This document shows positions 14,296 through 15,542 of a stretch of 15,542 nucleotides of DNA, one piece after another. Each line of letters opens with the position of its first letter. The stretch's first letter is position 1. The DNA lies in contig JANXEM010000058.1 in assembly GCA_025058435.1 (NCBI GenBank), positions 1 through 15,542 of the forward strand. Reading direction: 5' to 3'. The notes under the pieces are model-generated. The model searched no databases and was not told the DNA's origin. It saw nothing but the letters and a program-made list of their open reading frames with translations. This DNA comes from Candidatus Caldarchaeum sp. Its GTDB lineage: Archaea; Thermoproteota; Nitrososphaeria_A; Caldarchaeales; Caldarchaeaceae. The position numbers and the translations under genes are program-made.

Positions 14296-14714
14296 AGCTC
14301 ACCGAAAAGGAGATCAAATACATCCAGATGTTCGAAGCTTTGACCGGAGCGGCCGTCGTCGACTGCGTCGAAGACGACGACCTTTTGACATTCGTCGTCC
14401 GTCAGGGGGATTTGCGGAAGGCTTTGGTCGGACACGGCGCCAAAATAAAAGAGCTGGTGAGAATTTTCCGCAAACGAATTAAAGTCGTGGAACACACCAC
14501 GGACGCCGCCACTTTCATCAAGAACCTTCTTCATCCAGCGGAGGTCATCGAACCGGTCAGACTGACCGAAAAGCCCGACGGAAAGAAAATAGCCGTGGTA
14601 ACGGTTAACCCCCGCGACAAAGGCGTGGCCATCGGGAAGGATGGAAAAAACATCAACTTGGCGCGGTTGTTGGCGAAAAGGCATTTTAACATCGAACATG
14701 TAGCGGTTCAGTAA
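14280..14714 (+). CDS. nusA: Archaeal NusA-like transcription factor (two KH domains)
   Basis: A 144-residue protein with the archaeal NusA layout, which lacks the N-terminal polymerase-binding and S1 domains of bacterial NusA. The first KH domain has VRQGDLRKALVGHGAKIKEL, with the GxxG-like GHGA loop, then KRIKVVEHTTDAATFIKNLL, HPAEV. The second KH domain has IAVVTVNPRDKGVAIGKDGK with the GKDG loop, then NINLARLLAKRHFNIEHV. It is expected to bind RNA and act in transcription elongation or termination or in rRNA maturation. Its place after rpl30e is conserved in archaea. The start is TTG at 14280, 16 nt inside rpl30e. The gene normally found next, rps12, is missing. Confidence 0.95.
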   Translation: MGEGVKLTEKEIKYIQMFEALTGAAVVDCVEDDDLLTFVVRQGDLRKALVGHGAKIKELVRIFRKRIKVVEHTTDAATFIKNLLHPAEVIEPVRLTEKPDGKKIAVVTVNPRDKGVAIGKDGKNINLARLLAKRHFNIEHVAVQ

Positions 14715-14719
14715 AATAG

Positions 14720-14731
14720 AATTAAATAAGG
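14720..14731 (+). promoter_or_regulatory. Probable TATA box of rps7
   Basis: AATTAAATAAGG in the 39-nt gap after nusA is centred about 28 nt before the TTG start of rps7. The spacing predicts a leaderless or nearly leaderless rps7 transcript in addition to read-through from the polymerase operon. Confidence 0.5.
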
Positions 14732-14753
14732 CGAGTCCGTTGTTTTCGGCAGG

Positions 14754-15323
14754 TTGTCGGAGCAGCTGAAGGTCTTCGGGCTGTGGAGCGTTGAAGGCAT
14801 CGAAATCTTAGATGAAGGCTTGAAAAAATATATTTCTCTTACACCCTCGGTCGTCCCCCATTCAAGCGGCAGACATGAGCACAGGCGTTTCGCCAAGTCG
14901 CAGGTTAACATCATCGAAAGACTGGCCAACATGCTCATGAGGCCCGGCAAAAACGGTGGGAAGAAGACGAAGGCCCTTTCCGCGGCCAAAAACGCCCTTT
15001 CGATAATCCATCTAAAGACCGGTAAAAATCCCGTTGAGGTTTTGGTGCGGGCGGTTGAAAACGCTGCCCCGCTCGAAGACGTGACCCGTCTCAGTTACGG
15101 CGGCATAGTCTATTTCAAGGCCGTCGACATCAGCCCTCAGCGGAGGGTTGACCTCGCACTCCGGAACATCGCCCAAGCCGCCCGCGAAAACTCGTTCAAA
15201 ACCAGAAAAACCATCGATGAATGCCTTGCAGACGAGATACTGCTCGCGGCGGAGAAAGACAGCAAAAGCTTTGCGGTCAAGAGGAAGATAGAGCTGGAAA
15301 GAGTGGCTTTAGCATCGCGTTAG
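14754..15323 (+). CDS. rps7: Small ribosomal subunit protein uS7 (S7)
   Basis: A 189-residue archaeal-type S7, the primary binder of the 16S 3' major domain (head of the 30S). The archaeal N-terminus LKVFGLWSVEGIEILDEGL, KKYISLTPSVVPHSSGRHE and FAKSQVNIIERLANMLMRPG are clear. They are followed by KNPVEVLVRAVENAAP, the YGGIVYFKAVDISPQRRVD block and the basic C-terminus ending KSFAVKRKIELERVALASR. The only start available is TTG at 14754: an in-frame TAA lies at 14727-14729, and no ATG or GTG lies between. No real Shine-Dalgarno sequence is present, but a TATA-like box is spaced for a leaderless message. rps12, the frequent upstream partner, is absent. Its TAG overlaps the stop of the convergent partial gene. 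Confidence 0.96.
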   Translation: MSEQLKVFGLWSVEGIEILDEGLKKYISLTPSVVPHSSGRHEHRRFAKSQVNIIERLANMLMRPGKNGGKKTKALSAAKNALSIIHLKTGKNPVEVLVRAVENAAPLEDVTRLSYGGIVYFKAVDISPQRRVDLALRNIAQAARENSFKTRKTIDECLADEILLAAEKDSKSFAVKRKIELERVALASR

Positions 15324-15542
15324 CCCAAACATCTCCTCAGCTCCGCAGCTTGGAGCAGCTCATCGCGGGCTGCACGTTCGTCGTCCGTAATAAAGGATAT
15401 AAGAAAGTTGTTCACTATGTTGCTGTGTTTTCGGTCGGATAGGGTGCGAGGGCCGGGTTTTATGTTGAGCATGTTCTCTAGGGTTTCGAGATCTTCGACG
15501 TAGTAGGGTAAGGCGTCTGTCAAAGGTTTCAGCTCTGGTTTG
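15320..15542 (-). CDS. C-terminal end of an unrecognised protein (runs off the window edge)
   Basis: On the minus strand the frame is open from the window edge to a TAA at 15322-15320, giving about 73 residues. The visible piece includes PYYVEDLETLENMLNI, LSDRKHSNIVNNFLISFI and a charged helix TDDERAARDELLQAAEL. It is acidic and helical, with no cysteine cluster, membrane helix or nucleotide-binding motif. A TTG at 15523 could act as a start, but the frame continues upstream (KPELKPL), so it is more likely the tail of a longer gene. I do not recognise the family. It is convergent with rps7, and the stop codons overlap. Coding status rests on the open frame and a plausible composition only. 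Confidence 0.5.
   Translation of the reverse strand, partial: KPELKPLTDALPYYVEDLETLENMLNIKPGPRTLSDRKHSNIVNNFLISFITDDERAARDELLQAAELRRCLG

Noticed and set aside
14046..14699. 217-residue minus-strand ORF opposite rpl30e/nusA
   Set aside because: It lies antisense to two conserved genes with intact family motifs and has no family signature of its own.
1..15542. CRISPR arrays, transposons, prophage or toxin-antitoxin genes
   Set aside because: No regularly spaced repeats, terminal inverted repeats, transposase, integrase or toxin motifs were seen. All space is taken by core genes and short promoter gaps.

Overview
This is a compact archaeal chromosomal segment made almost entirely of information-processing genes. 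The best guess is a Thaumarchaeota/Aigarchaeota-type lineage (Caldarchaeales/Nitrososphaeria side of the TACK archaea). The basis is a single unsplit gene for the largest RNA polymerase subunit (A' and A'' fused), an unsplit B subunit, an Elf1-type elongation factor, Alba chromatin protein, L40e and L30e ribosomal proteins, a eukaryotic-type primase with GINS, and an archaeal ether-lipid enzyme. The exact taxon cannot be fixed without a tree. No transposon, phage, CRISPR array or toxin-antitoxin module is visible, and no gene-free gap exceeds about 145 bases.

Layout: (1) 1-1175, minus strand: alba, a NusA/KH-like zinc protein and the start of aspartyl-tRNA synthetase, apparently one operon. 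(2) 1267-3545, plus strand: rpl40e, tRNA-Val(UAC), a 38-residue one-helix membrane ORF, priS and a GINS (Gins51-type) gene. The last three are joined by stop/start overlaps into a replication operon. (3) 3537-5327, minus strand: an uncharacterised RNase H-fold protein followed 3 nt later by a Clp1/Grc3-type polynucleotide kinase, running tail-to-tail into the GINS gene. (4) 5380-6361, plus strand: elf1 and geranylgeranylglyceryl phosphate synthase, overlapping by 20 nt. (5) 6368-6442, minus strand: tRNA-Lys(CUU). (6) 6585-14714, plus strand: the RNA polymerase/translation operon rpoH-rpoB-rpoA(fused)-rpl30e-nusA with touching or overlapping genes, then rps7, which has its own likely promoter. 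rps12, often found between nusA and rps7 in archaea, is absent. (7) 15320-15542, minus strand: the C-terminal end of an unrecognised protein whose stop overlaps that of rps7.

Together the genes serve chromatin, replication initiation, transcription, RNA end processing and translation, plus the first committed step of archaeal membrane lipid synthesis. Several genes (the Clp1-like kinase, the lipid synthase, nusA, rps7) appear to use TTG start codons, and several Shine-Dalgarno matches (AGGTGA-like) decide starts. The most promising undescribed element is the RNase H-fold protein coupled to the polynucleotide kinase. The rest is core archaeal machinery with a few informative deviations.
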